Assembly (NCBI GenBank): GCA_028752905.1
Contig: JAQNBH010000003.1
Location: 2,437,609 to 2,501,608 of the forward strand
Reading direction: 5' to 3'
Source: Cladorhizidae sp. MBARI D1340-BT2
Lineage: Eukaryota > Porifera > Demospongiae > Poecilosclerida > Cladorhizidae
Length of the DNA: 64,000 nt
The notes beneath the pieces were generated by a model. It saw only the letters and a list, made by a program, of their open reading frames with translations. It did not search any database and was not told where the DNA came from. The position numbers and the translations under genes were made by a program. Of this stretch, positions 49,501-57,052 are shown piece by piece. Position 1 is the first letter of the stretch. Each line of letters opens with the position of its first letter.

Positions 49501-52125
49501 ACATGTCCCAGCCCTCAGGCTTACTTCAGCCCTCCACACATGTGCCAGTACCCAGGCTTACTTCAGCCCTCCACACATGTCCCAGTACCCAGGCTTACTT
49601 CAGCCCTCCACACATGTCCCAGTACCCAGGCTTACTTCAACCCTCCACACATGTCCCAGTACCCAACTGTACGTTTCGTTAACGTTTCTTTGGCCAACGG
49701 TCATGCGTTGCACGTACGTTGGGTTTAAACGCAACGCCAAGTTTTTTATGGCGCCTACTGTACTTCAGTCCAGGCTTACTTCAACCCTCCACACATGTCC
49801 CAGTATACCCAGGCTTACTTCAGCCCTCTACACATGTGCCAGTATCCAGGCTTACTTCAGCCCTCCTCCACACATGTCCCAGTTCCCAAGCTTACTACAG
49901 CCCTCCACACATGTCCCAGTACCCAGGCTTACTTCATCCCTCCACACATGTCCCAGTACCCAGGCTTACTTCAACCCTCCATACATGTCCCAGTACCCAG
50001 GCTTACTTCATCCCTCCACACATGTCCCAGTACCCAGGCTTACTTCAACCCTCCACACATGTCCCAGTACCCAGTACCCAGGCTTACTTCAGCCCTCCAC
50101 ACATGTCCCAGTACCCAGGCTTACTTCAACCCTCCACACATGTCCCAGTACCCAGGCTTATTTCAACCCTCTACACATGTCCCAGTACCCAGGCTTACTT
50201 CAGTCCTCCACGCATGTCCCAGTAACAAGGCTTACTTCAGTCCTCTACACATGTCCCAGTACCCAGACTTACTACAGCCCTCCACACATGTCCCAGCCCT
50301 CAGGCTTACTTCAGCCCTCTACACATGTCCCAGTACCCAGGCTTACTTCAGCCCTCCACACATGTCCCAGCCCTCAGGCTTACTTCAGCCCTCCACACAT
50401 GTCCCAGTACCCAGGCTTACTTCAGCCCTAATACATGTCCCAGTACCCAGGCTTACTTCAACCCTCCACACATGTCCCAGCTCCCAGGCTTACTACAACC
50501 CTCCACACATGTCCGAGTACCCAGGCTTACTTCAGCCCTCTACACATGTCCCAGTACCCAGGCTTATTTCAACCCTCCACACATGTCCCAGTACCCAGGC
50601 TTACTTCAACCCTCCACACATGTCCCAGTACCCAGGCTTACTTCATCCCTCCACACATGTCCCAGCCCTCAGGCTTACTTCAACCCTCCACACATGTCCC
50701 AGTACCCAGGCTTACTTCAACCCTCCACACATGTCCCAGTAAGGCTTACTTCAACCCTCCACACATGTCCCAGTACCCAGGCTTACTTCAGCCCTCCACA
50801 CAAGTCCCAACCCCCAGGCTTACTTCAGCCCTCCACACATGTCCCAGCCCTCAGGCTTACTTCAGCCTCTACACATGTCCCATGACCCAGGCTTACTTCA
50901 ACCCTCCTACAAGTCCCAACCCCCAGGCTTACTTCAGCCCTCTACACAGGCTTACTTCAACCCTCCACACATGTCCCAGTACCCAGGCTTACTTCAGCCC
51001 TCCACACATGTCCCAGTACCCAGGATTACTTCAACCCTCCACACATGTCCCAACCCCCAGGCTTACTTCAACCCTCCACACATGTCCCAACCCCCAGGCT
51101 TACTTCAACCCTCCACCTTGCTTCTTGGCATTTGTTGTTGGAGGCTGTGCAGGTGGTGGTTCCAGGCTCTTCTCCGAAGCAGAGTTGGAGACAGACGACG
51201 CAGCGGCAGCCGCCGGAACCTTCTTCCCAGACCTTCTGATCCGCTCCTCCAGCAAGCTGACATCTTTATCAGATAGCTACACAAACACAATGACATTCAG
51301 TCAGCAGCTGCGGCTATCAGGGTCAGTGGGAGGAGAACAGATAATCTATCCTCCCCCTGTATTTTAGCCCCCCCCCCCACCCCCCCACAAACAAATACAA
51401 GTATGAAACCCTGCAAGAATATTGACCCTTCTATGAAACCCTGGCAGAATTTTTCCCCCCTTCCCTCACATATCCACTCTGTATGTAAACCTGCAGAAAA
51501 ATCCCCCCCCCTGCTGTGGAATATTGGGCTACAATGTGTGCATGCCTTGTATTGGAGTAACCCTATACTGACAACACCCCTCCCCCTCCCTCACCTGCGT
51601 GGTGTACTTGTACACACCCTCTCCCATGTTGTTATACACGACCACCATTGTGTTCAGAGCTGCGGAGCGCACAGTATTATCTCTGTCACTAATCTGAGCT
51701 GCAACGGTTGGCACCGTCTTCTGGGGCGGACCACACACTATCACGCCATTGTTCTGGATGAGGATGCCCAGCTCCTCCAAGCATTCTGTGTGTGTGTGTG
51801 GGGGGGGGGGGGTGAGGGGGGATTAGGAATAGAGAGGAGGCGGTTGGGAAAGAGAAGGGGAGAGGGAGTCAAACGTGCAGGGAGGGAGAGGGGAGAAGAG
51901 GGAACAGAGAAGAGAGAGGAGAATTAAGAGCACTGGTGAGAGAAGAAAACAAGCCTCCATGATAATACTCTAATGGTGTTCTCTGTCACCTGCCCTCTGA
52001 CGTGCATTCTTGGACTTGAGTCCATCCACGACGACCATGAAGAATTTGGACGGAGCATAGATGCTGCAGATATCTCTGAACAAGGCACGCACTCCCTTAC
52101 GCACTTGTTCCTTGGAGTCCCCCAC
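17696..52125 (-). CDS. CKAP5: CKAP5 (ch-TOG/XMAP215 family) microtubule polymerase, 3' part of the gene, 16 exons
   Basis: XMAP215-family proteins bind tubulin through TOG domains and speed growth at microtubule plus ends, at kinetochores and at spindle poles. The C-terminus binds partners such as TACC proteins. Sixteen exons on the minus strand join without any phase conflict to 788 codons including the stop, about the last 40% of a roughly 2,000-residue protein. The first three exons are the end of the fifth TOG domain ([53 protein letters not shown]). The next ten carry the C-terminal helical domain ([35 protein letters not shown]). The last exon ends [17 protein letters not shown], like the human [13 protein letters not shown] tail. 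TOG1-4 must lie upstream of the window. Ten of the 15 complete introns hold a tandem array. The mid-tail exons at 18.0-18.5 kb are the least certain. Confidence 0.93.
17982..18047 (-). CDS. CKAP5: CKAP5 exon o candidate (C-terminal tail)
   Basis: Twenty-two hydrophilic codons in phase 0-0 ([20 protein letters not shown] then NN) between TCCACTAG and AAC|GTATGT. The composition fits the disordered tail. There is no direct family match. Confidence 0.5.
18419..18499 (-). CDS. CKAP5: CKAP5 exon n candidate (C-terminal tail)
   Basis: An excellent pyrimidine tract ends in GGCAAG and is followed by 27 codons in phase 0-0 ([20 protein letters not shown] then PSIGVGN), with donor [21 protein letters not shown] may match human YLERLKILRQRCGL. 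Other donors in the region break the phase. Confidence 0.5.
19010..19292. repeat. 61-bp array that contains copied 5' splice sites
   Basis: Four copies of about 61 bp and the start of the intron itself (ATCCTGTGATCCCTAGCAAC, then ATCACAATGTGCCCTCACCT). On the minus strand each copy contains GGAG|GTGAGG or GGAG|GTAAGG. These are the same bases as the real donor GGAG|GTAAGA of CKAP5 exon m at 19,292, with spacing of 61-62 bp. Confidence 0.9.
19293..19369 (-). CDS. CKAP5: CKAP5 exon m (C-terminal tail)
   Basis: Encodes (S)[18 protein letters not shown] then ILRISME. The phase fits exon l. The residues look like a helical tail segment, but family identity is weak. The donor GGAG|GTAAGA and the 60 bp after it have been copied tandemly (61-bp array). 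Confidence 0.75.
19380..21640. other. CKAP5 intron: dispersed-repeat copy and unidentified relics
   Basis: Two copies of ACACCCACTGGGTTGGGGCA lie near 19,558-19,640. A dispersed repeat copy (AAAAGAGAGCACACAGAGAG, about 19,978-20,070) matches arms at 56.1-56.5 kb. Between 20,700 and 21,500 some frames look like old coding sequence, but I cannot identify a family. Confidence 0.45.
21660..22170. repeat. 24-bp AT-rich minisatellite
   Basis: About 21 units of GGTGGATTAAATATAATAAA then TAAT, with shortened variants, in the CKAP5 intron between exons l and m, ending about 70 bp from the exon l donor. Confidence 0.9.
22242..22386 (-). CDS. CKAP5: CKAP5 exon l (C-terminal domain)
   Basis: [20 protein letters not shown], then [16 protein letters not shown], matching [20 protein letters not shown]...SSQFFQSYVERGLRVI. 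It ends in phase 1 at AAAA|GTAAGT. Confidence 0.93.
22818..22910 (-). CDS. CKAP5: CKAP5 exon k (C-terminal domain; GC donor)
   Basis: Thirty-one codons: [20 protein letters not shown] then [11 protein letters not shown], like NDFLAEIFKKIGSKENTKE. The only site that joins correctly to the next exon is GAG|GCGAGT, a GC-AG intron. It starts in phase 0 after TACATAG. Confidence 0.87.
23416..24063 (-). other. 216-codon open frame across a 42-bp array, unknown
   Basis: A continuous minus-strand frame. Its N-terminal 50 codons ([20 protein letters not shown] then [14 protein letters not shown]) are not repetitive and look like protein. The rest is 14-residue units ([14 protein letters not shown]). 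It lies inside a CKAP5 intron on the same strand. It may be a transposon-derived fragment whose end was amplified; I do not recognise it. Confidence 0.25.
23468..23940. repeat. 42-bp minisatellite
   Basis: About 11 units of 42 bp (GTAGCAGGACACATACGGTA, then CGTCCTGCTGTAGAAGAGCA and CC), with ACGG/AGGG and CCTG/TCTG variants. The length is a multiple of 3, so frames stay open on both strands. Confidence 0.92.
24352..24582. mobile_element. MITE with ~24-bp terminal inverted repeats
   Basis: The left end AAGGCTGGTTCACAACACGA and the right end ending TGTTGTGAACCAGCCTT are inverted copies. Matching arms continue inward (AGCGTTGTGTTG; GTCAAAGGTTAATTG against CAATTGACCTTTGAC). It is 231 bp with no coding capacity. 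Superfamily unclear (hAT- or Harbinger-like end), and the target duplication is not resolved. Confidence 0.8.
24718..28345. repeat. 30-bp minisatellite with large higher-order repeats
   Basis: About 120 units of 29-30 bp (GGGTCCTAGAATAATACTAA, then CATTAACTCT). Rare variants recur together: TCCTATAACAGTAAC at about 25,221, 26,499, 27,299 and 28,309, and GGTGCTAAAATAATAC near 25,510, 26,790 and 27,590. Blocks of about 1,278, 800 and 1,010 bp were therefore duplicated as wholes. The array occupies most of a CKAP5 intron. Confidence 0.95.
28659..28826 (-). CDS. CKAP5: CKAP5 exon j (C-terminal domain)
   Basis: Fifty-six codons in phase 0-0: [10 protein letters not shown] ... [10 protein letters not shown], then a Ser/Thr-rich linker. 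It matches [20 protein letters not shown]. The donor AAG|GTATAG is acceptable. Confidence 0.88.
28852..29935. repeat. 17-bp minisatellite with a homogenised core
   Basis: About 62 units of GTGGACCACACAAGATG. The block at about 29,163-29,590 instead has GTGGACCACGCTAGATG in about 25 almost identical copies. Outer units carry GATAGG, GGTATA and GAGAGGGGG variants. It lies just upstream (minus sense) of the CKAP5 exon j acceptor. Confidence 0.95.
30463..30651 (-). CDS. CKAP5: CKAP5 exon i (C-terminal domain)
   Basis: Sixty-three codons in phase 0-0: [36 protein letters not shown], then [10 protein letters not shown]. Very close to human [30 protein letters not shown]. The exon sits about 60 bp from the 44-bp array. 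Confidence 0.96.
30708..34962. repeat. 44-bp minisatellite, about 96 units
   Basis: Units of 44 bp (CACATATGCCCACTCTCCCA, then CTGTCTTCTGTGTATTACAC and AAGC), with CTTCTG and CTTCAG types and occasional AGGCC, TACAC and small indels. The unit has no stop in any plus frame, which produces open frames of up to 1,071 codons that I do not treat as genes. It fills the CKAP5 intron between exons h and i. Confidence 0.97.
35162..35237 (-). CDS. CKAP5: CKAP5 exon h (C-terminal domain)
   Basis: A 76-nt exon encoding [20 protein letters not shown] then ELTMK, like [24 protein letters not shown]. Phases fit both neighbours. The donor is AAG|GTGCGT. Confidence 0.9.
35850..36368. repeat. 49-bp minisatellite
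   Basis: About 10.5 units of 49 bp (CTCATTGAGAAGGTATGTGA, then TTGGCGTATGCCTCACAGGG and GAGTTAGAG). Each carries GAGAAG|GTATGT, a donor-like motif on the plus strand. Confidence 0.95.
36370..38492. repeat. 26-bp minisatellite
   Basis: About 80 units of AGGCACATGCATGATGGGGA then GGAGAG, with GCGTGATG and GCATGATG types and truncated GCGGAGGCAC units. It directly follows the 49-bp array at GTATGTGATGAGAG, so one array nucleated at the edge of the other. Strongly purine-rich on the plus strand. Confidence 0.95.
38500..39700. other. CKAP5 intron, small duplications only
   Basis: A 45-bp block (AGCCATAGAAAGCTATAGCT ...) is duplicated at about 38,900-38,995, and ATTAATTTGGAAATCG is duplicated near 39,240. 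No gene recognised. Confidence 0.6.
39704..39978. mobile_element. piggyBac-type MITE with C24/G26 arms, 275 bp
   Basis: TTAA at both ends (39,704-39,707 and 39,975-39,978) followed by CCCTTAGAACCCTA on the left, with the inverted TAGGGCTCTAAGAG on the right. Both TTAA and the CCYTTAG end fit piggyBac elements. Inside are a run of 24 C (39,742-39,765), an A/T spacer, a run of 26 G (39,867-39,892) and the palindromic CGGCCGAAATATCGGCCG. No coding capacity. Confidence 0.8.
40195..40812. repeat. Composite TA-rich array
   Basis: About eight copies of a 20-30-bp block (GGCAGCCAGAGGTTCAGTAT then CCAGACATG), each followed by a TATATA/CATATA tract of variable length. It gives misleading Tyr/Ile-rich open frames. 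Confidence 0.9.
41278..41507 (-). CDS. CKAP5: CKAP5 exon g (C-terminal domain)
   Basis: Encodes [20 protein letters not shown], then [20 protein letters not shown] and [10 protein letters not shown]. This matches the human IIKLYSC...LDSRIEDLEEGQQVIRSVN...EKSDQTNIL block. It ends in phase 2. Confidence 0.94.
41590..42440. repeat. 29-bp minisatellite
   Basis: About 28 units of AACTAGAACAGCAACTGGGC then TGGATCAGC, with short AACTAGAACAGCAAC sub-units interspersed. It fills the CKAP5 intron between exons f and g. Confidence 0.93.
42482..42625 (-). CDS. CKAP5: CKAP5 exon f (C-terminal domain)
   Basis: Forty-eight codons in phase 0-0 ([20 protein letters not shown] ... LLMQLRM), aligned with the human [20 protein letters not shown] segment. 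The donor is CAGCAG|GTCCGC, a weak site. Confidence 0.9.
42908..43365. repeat. 31-bp minisatellite
   Basis: About 15 units of CCAGGCCTGCTGGGCTAACC then TTTCCCAAAGT, with CTGCAGG and TAATC variants. It lies in the CKAP5 intron between exons e and f. Confidence 0.95.
43706..43835 (-). CDS. CKAP5: CKAP5 exon e (C-terminal domain)
   Basis: Encodes [10 protein letters not shown] then [17 protein letters not shown], close to the human STASTINFIISQVASGD. It starts with one base completing an Arg codon and ends in phase 0 at AAACAA|GTGAGT. Confidence 0.95.
43990..44355. other. CKAP5 intron, short open frames and (GGGCTA)n
   Basis: Open frames of about 90-100 codons lie on both strands at 43,998-44,328 without recognisable motifs. 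A short GGGCTA hexamer run lies at about 44,322-44,353. It resembles a telomere-type repeat but is not the animal TTAGGG. Confidence 0.5.
44560..46212. repeat. 18-bp minisatellite, open on both strands
   Basis: About 92 units of GAGGCTAAACTTCAGAGC, with CACAGC, CTTCGA and CCTCAC variants. The plus strand reads ARLNFR repeats (536 codons) and the minus strand FSLALK repeats (564 codons). It lies in the CKAP5 intron between exons d and e. Confidence 0.96.
46345..46492. repeat. 22-bp tandem repeat
   Basis: About six units of CAGACCCCGACTCCTGGGAT then AC, ending about 40 bp from the exon d donor. Confidence 0.85.
46530..46833 (-). CDS. CKAP5: CKAP5 exon d (linker before the C-terminal domain)
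   Basis: I chose the acceptor CTGCAG|CATC because only it joins in phase with the preceding exon. It encodes a Pro/Glu-rich linker, then [16 protein letters not shown] and [10 protein letters not shown], equivalent to the EFQLDLDEIE...DDIFEPV region. It ends in phase 2 at TTCAAG|GTAAGG. A pogo-type MITE lies about 65 bp upstream. Confidence 0.88.
46896..47178. mobile_element. pogo/Tigger-type MITE, ~283 bp
   Basis: The left end TAGTAGGAAGTCAGTTTTCT then GAACACGTTGG is the inverted partner of the right end, CCAATGTGTTTGGATTACTG then ACTTCCTACTG. The CAGTAGGAAGTCAGT terminus is close to that of the 9.2-kb MITE (CAGTAGGATGTCAGT). It has no coding capacity and lies about 65 bp upstream of CKAP5 exon d. 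Confidence 0.7.
47402..47557. mobile_element. MITE with CAGGGTTTCATTTA ends, 156 bp
   Basis: CAGGGTTTCATTTAG at the left and CTAAATGAAACCCTG at the right are perfect inverted repeats. The arms continue with G-rich and C-rich tracts. CAGGG ends suggest hAT, but flanking 8-bp duplications are only partly matching. Confidence 0.75.
47940..48670 (-). other. Unidentified open segments in a CKAP5 intron, with a 59-bp duplication
   Basis: Minus-strand segments read [20 protein letters not shown] and [20 protein letters not shown] then [12 protein letters not shown]. They look protein-like but I do not recognise the family. A 33-bp block (TTTGTCAGGCACCTCCCCCT ...) is repeated at 48,301 and 48,361, and GAGAATCCAACACTGGGT recurs three times at about 48,597-48,650. 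Probably an old transposon. Confidence 0.3.
48965..51117. repeat. 37-bp minisatellite reaching the CKAP5 exon c donor
   Basis: About 55 units of CTTACTTCAGCCCTCCACAC then ATGTCCCAGTACCCAGG. Types include AGCCCTCAGG, CAACCC and TACAAC variants. A non-repetitive insert lies at about 49,668-49,770. The last unit is cut at CCCTCCAC|CTTG, where the minus strand GT of exon c's donor is part of the repeat. Confidence 0.95.
51117..51276 (-). CDS. CKAP5: CKAP5 exon c (post-TOG5 linker)
   Basis: Encodes [19 protein letters not shown], then an Ala/Ser/Pro-rich linker. It ends in phase 1 at AGCAAG|GTGGAG. The donor bases are the first bases of a 37-bp minisatellite that fills the next intron. Confidence 0.9.
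51595..51785 (-). CDS. CKAP5: CKAP5 exon b (TOG5)
   Basis: Acceptor in a (CA)n-like run. It encodes [15 protein letters not shown] and then [20 protein letters not shown], the last TOG5 HEAT repeat, including the DRDNxVRxAALNT intra-HEAT loop known to contact tubulin. It ends in phase 0 at ACGCAG|GTGAGG. Confidence 0.95.
51790..51960. other. CKAP5 intron between exons a and b, (GT)n and purine-rich
   Basis: (TG)n then G12, followed by AGAGGAG-type purine-rich sequence on the plus strand. On the gene strand it forms a long pyrimidine tract. Confidence 0.6.
51990..52125 (-). CDS. CKAP5: CKAP5 exon a (TOG5)
   Basis: Starts after TATTAG within the edge of a TAA/TAG trinucleotide array and encodes [16 protein letters not shown] through KSKNARQRA. 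It ends in phase 1 at GCAG|GTGACA. The match to the vertebrate TOG5 helix (VGEPKDVIRKDVRAIL) is clear. Confidence 0.93.
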
Positions 52126-52357
<232 letters not shown>

Positions 52358-52359
52358 GT

Positions 52360-53450
52360 ATTTATGTGAAGGGGAGGGGTGGGGGGGGGGGGGGAGGAGG
52401 AGATGCATGCAATCACATCCTTCAAGTCATTTCCAAGGGTGTGTGTGCAAATGCCATCTCTTGTCCTGCCGCACCCCCTGAAGGAAACCATGAATTACAC
52501 ATGGTCTCAAGCATAGAGCCAACACCAGGGCAGTCGGTACTACATTCATCATGTTTGGACTGCAACAAATCCGGAGTTCTTCATTGTTGATAATATTTTT
52601 TAATGGTTCCTACAAACCTGTTAAGGTGGTGTCATTAGATACCGCTCATGATACAAAGGATCGCTCTATGCTTGACAAACATGTATTACCGACTGTGTAA
52701 ATACAAGTATGAAATCCGGCAAGAGTACTGACCCATGAAACCCTCAGTGGTGAAAAAGATGGCATCTTCGTAGGTCACCTACTTGGTGAAGTTATCAGTT
52801 CTGTTCACTTTATTAACTACATTTTAGAAGAGATGCATTTCCACCATGTCTCAAATCTAGCTCTCTTCTTTGTGCCCACCTCATGTGTATGCAGTAGATT
52901 TTAATTCACAATTCAGTAATTATCCAACACCTGCTTCCCATGACCTAAGCCTCTCACACAGCTTGGCTGATCTCATCCAAAGCTTTCCAGCTGGTTTCTC
53001 TTTAGAAGTGCAGAGGCCAATCACATATTGTCTTGAGGCAAGTCACATCACAATGAAACATTTTCATACTGATAATTTTAAGCACAAAGTGTTCCAGATT
53101 TGTGGTCTATATATAAAGTCCAAGTCAGGAATCTTTCACAAGGGGAACATTCTAACATATAACATATGCTTACAAAAATTTGTGGCCACAACTTTGGGAA
53201 GAGGAGCACTACTTTAGAAAATTGTGTTTTCATAAGGCGGTAAAACATGACGAAGTAGTCGTGCGGGTAGCGACAATAGACTTTAGAAAATTAATTGTAT
53301 CGGCTCTCCCATTAATAATAGGCAAGGCTTAAATTAAATATAGACATAAATCATGTGATAAATACATAAGAGTGTGTGTGTGTGTGTTAATAAAAGGTGT
53401 GAGTCTGCCAAACTATGCGTGTCCTTTATTCAAGGCCATAGCAAGCTCAA
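52360..53450. other. Probable CKAP5 upstream intron, no exon recognised
   Basis: There is a G13 tract near 52,380. The block AAATACAAGTATGAAA then CCGGCAAGAG (52,702) resembles 51,385-51,415, so the two are a dispersed repeat pair. A 115-codon plus-strand frame at 52,870-53,217 has no recognisable motif. Confidence 0.4.
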
Positions 53451-53454
53451 ACTT

Positions 53455-54530
53455 ATCGGGATGGTGGACTTTTACACTGGCACTGACACAAGCTATGTGA
53501 GAAGGTGGACTTTTACACTGGCACTGACACAAGCTATGTGAGAAGGTGGACTTTTACACTGGCACTGACACAGGCTATGTGAGAAGGTGGACTTTTACAC
53601 TGGCACTGACACGAGCAATGTGAGAAGGTGGACTTTTACACTGGCACTGACACAAGCTATGTGAGAAGGTGGACTTTTACACTGGCACTGACACAAGCTA
53701 TGTGAGAAGGTGGACTTTTACACTGGCACTGACACAAGCTATGTGAGAAGGTGGACTTTAACAACACTGGCACTGACACAAGCTATGTGAGAAGGTGGAC
53801 TTTTACACTGGCACTGACACAAGCTATGTGAGAAGGTGGACTTTAACAACACTGGCACTGACACAAGCTATGTGAGAAGGTGGACTTTTACACTGGCACT
53901 GACACAAACTATGTGAGAAGGTGGACTTTTACACTGGCACTGACACAAGCTATGTGAGAAGGTGGACTTTTACACTGGCACTGACACAAGCTATGTGAGA
54001 AGGTGGACTTTAACAACACTGGCACTGACACAAGCTATGTGAGAAGGTGGACTTTTACACTGGCACTGACACAAGCTATGTGAGAAGGTGGACTTTTACA
54101 CTGGCACTGACACAAACTATGTGAGAAGGTGGACTTTTACACTGGCACTGACACAAGCTATGTGAGAAGGTGGACTTTTACACTGACACTGACACAAGCT
54201 ATGTGAGAAGGTGGACTTTTACACTGGCACTGACACAAGCTATGTGAGAAGGTGGACTTTTACACTGACACTGACACGGGCTATGTGAGAAGGTGGACTT
54301 TTACAACACTGGCACTGACACAAGCTATGTGAGAAGGTGGACTTTTACACTGACACAAACTATGTGAGAAGGTGGACTTTTACACTGACACTGACACAAG
54401 CTATGTGAGAAGGTGGACTTTTACACTGACACTGACACAAGCTATGTGAGAAGGTGGACTTTTACACTGGCACTGACACAAGCTATGTGAGAAGGTGGAC
54501 TTTTACACTGACACGAGCTATGTTGTGTTA
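53455..54530. repeat. 41-bp minisatellite
   Basis: About 26 units of ACACTGGCACTGACACAAGC then TATGTGAGAAGGTGGACTTT and T, with TTTAACAACACTGG (44-bp) and short ACACTGACACAA variants recurring several times. Confidence 0.95.
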
Positions 54531-54654
54531 GGTAACATCAAACACCAGACCAACTGGAAGCCATTGCACCATAAAACGGTTGCTAACAGCGGCCATTTAG
54601 GAAATACCTTCGCATGCATTTCTCACTTTCGTGACAATTGCATACAATCCAATA

Positions 54655-54940
54655 TGCAATACATTACTATGCTAGCTCGTATAGACCTCATTCTGATGGA
54701 AACAGTTTGCTACACACTAACAAAACTGTGCTAGCTCTTATAGACCTCATCTAATGCAAACAGTTTGCTAGACATTACCAACAAAACTATGCTAGCTCGT
54801 ATAGACCTCATCTAATGCAAACAGTTTGCTACACACCAACAAAACTATGCTAGCTCGTATAGACCTCACTGAATGCAAACAGTTGGCTACACATTACCAA
54901 CAAAACTATGCTAGCTCATTATAGACTTCTTCTATTGGAA
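54655..54940. repeat. ~60-bp tandem repeat, four to five copies
   Basis: Units contain AAAACTATGCTAGCTCGTAT then AGACCTCATCTAATGCAAAC and AGTTTGCTACACA. Confidence 0.85.
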
Positions 54941-54944
54941 ACAC

Positions 54945-56100
54945 TTCGCTAGCGAGGCTGCTTCTAGCCCTAGAAAAAAACTCCCCTAAAATGGCGATAC
55001 TTACAGAGGGCAGCGTCGTCTTCAACTAGTTCTGACCTTTCTCCCCTATTTGTCCCTATATATAGTTTTGTTGTGATACTAATTAAAGATTCATCCTTCC
55101 CAGTCACTTACTTATTCTGTATTTGTATTGGGAATTGCTGCCACGATCTTACATGGTATGAAACATATGGCGTCCAATATACCTTGATTAACCACATCAC
55201 TATTATAACATGTGGGGCGGAGTTATTTTCAAGAGATCGCCTCGTTCAGTACGAGAGAATTTTTTTATTTTTAATGAAAGGCCTGAGCTTTGGACGAGTT
55301 TGAAGAGCTTCACTATCATCTGCCCTATGGAAACAATCTACTCGGCCATGTTTTAGTGGCCGTTAGGAGTTCATGCTTCTCAATCTGAAAGGCTATCTTC
55401 GATGTTGAGACAATGTTTAGCTAACGATTGACTTTTGTGACGTTCCTGCTCCTATAGAAACAAGCGGAGATTGAGTGTAGAAGCTTTACCCGAGCTTAAG
55501 GAAGCTCCTAGATGTTGGGTGACGCCAAGCGCTAGCAATGAAGGTAGGAAAAAGCCAACTATAATTTTGTGCACAAATAATTTCTAATGTGTAGCTTATC
55601 TTGTTGCTCTAGGGCTTAGGCATGCAGGGATTCTTATAAGCAGCACCCGCTTTTCTAGAAGTGCAATACTGCCATATCAACATGTTTAAAACCAACTAGC
55701 TATTCTTTAGTGGATTATTATTGCTATTGACACCAATTGGCGCATATCAAGGCAGTCGAAGGTCTGCACGGATTACCATTTCTAGTACCATATCTTTGCA
55801 CACATTCATGCTGTGGTCCTGATTTATATACCAGAATGTAGCCAGTGCAGATGCTTTCTGATGGTAGTTTTGTCTTGCCATACATGTTTATCTTTTGGAA
55901 CTGCAAGTTAGAATGTGAAGTGAAATGACCCCCTCAAACTTCATTGAGCAACTACTTTCCAGTGTCACGTCTAAATGGCTATAACAGCTGTGATGGATAG
56001 AGCTGTACAAACACTACAGATTGAAACCTAGACATTTCTAAAATTATTTTTTTAAAGTGGACTTCTGTTCGTGTGAAGGGTCTAAATGATAAAATACGAA
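54945..56100. other. Unassigned, no gene recognised
   Basis: Open frames up to 76 codons without a family signature. No CKAP5 TOG5 exon preceding 52,125 could be found here. Confidence 0.4.
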
Positions 56101-56119
56101 CACCAACAAAGCTGGTGGT

Positions 56120-56510
56120 TATGACATTGGAGCTCCACAGATTATGCACACTCCACTAGATGTATAGCTCAGATGATAGATCTCTCTGTGTGCTCTCTTT
56201 TGATATTGCTAAAGTTGCCTGCAGCCAAACTGAGGCTGCATCAAAATCTGAATGCCCGAGGCTGTAGTTGTAGTTCCAGTGGAAAGTGCTACTGTTATCT
56301 GCGGCTAGAGGAAGTCCTACGCTACAAAACGAGCATATTCATTCGACGCCAAAACGTGATGAAGTAGGCAAGCACGAGTGATGAATCCCCCCCCCCCCCC
56401 CCCCCCCCCCCAAAAGAGAGCACACAGAGAGATCTATCATTGGAGTTGCATATCTGTTCATCCAGTGAAGTGTGCAGAATCTATGGAGCACCAGTCGTAA
56501 CCACAATCTT
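56120..56510. mobile_element. Fold-back element with ~90-bp inverted arms
   Basis: The left arm (about 56,120-56,205, ending ATAGATCTCTCTGTGTGCTC then TCTTTT) is the inverted copy of the right arm (about 56,411-56,505, starting AAAAGAGAGCACACAGAGAG). The arms share ATCTATGGAGC/GCTCCACAGAT and GTCGTAACCAC/GTGGTTATGAC. A run of 25 C (56,387-56,411) abuts the right arm. A single-arm copy lies at about 19,978-20,070. Confidence 0.7.
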
Positions 56511-56669
56511 ATGAAACAGGTTTTCAAGGTTATGAAACAGGTTTTCAGACCTTCTGTGCCTTTTTCACTTCGGCTGCTTCTTAGTATCATAAACGGTGTC
56601 TTCAGCCAACTTTGAACTTCTAGCATGTGGTAAATTTGGAACCCCCCAAAACATTAAAACATGAAATCT

Positions 56670-57052
56670 TCTTCATCTTATATCACCTCTTCCATGCACA
56701 ACTTGCACCTCTCCCATGCACAACTTGCACCTCTCCCATGAACAACTATCACCTCTCCCATGCACAACTTGCACCTCTCCCACGCACAACTTGCACCTCT
56801 CCCGTGCACAACTTGCACCTCTCCCATGAACAACTATCACCTCTCCCATGCACAACTTGCACCTCTCCCATGCACAACTTGCACCTCTCCCATGCACAAC
56901 TTGCACCTCTCCCATGCACAACTTGCACCTCTCCCATGCACAACTTGCACCTCTCCCATGCACAACTTGCACCTCTCCCATGCACAACTTGTACACCTCT
57001 CCCATGCACAACTTGCACCTCTCCCATGCACAACTTGCACCTCTCCCATTCC
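56670..57052. repeat. 22-bp minisatellite
   Basis: About 17 units of CCCATGCACAACTTGCACCT then CT, with ATGAACAACTATC variants. Open on both strands. Confidence 0.95.

Noticed and set aside
48931..51367. Pro/Thr-rich frames of up to 488 codons on the plus strand
   Set aside because: Translation of the 37-bp array, antisense to confirmed CKAP5 exons at its edge.
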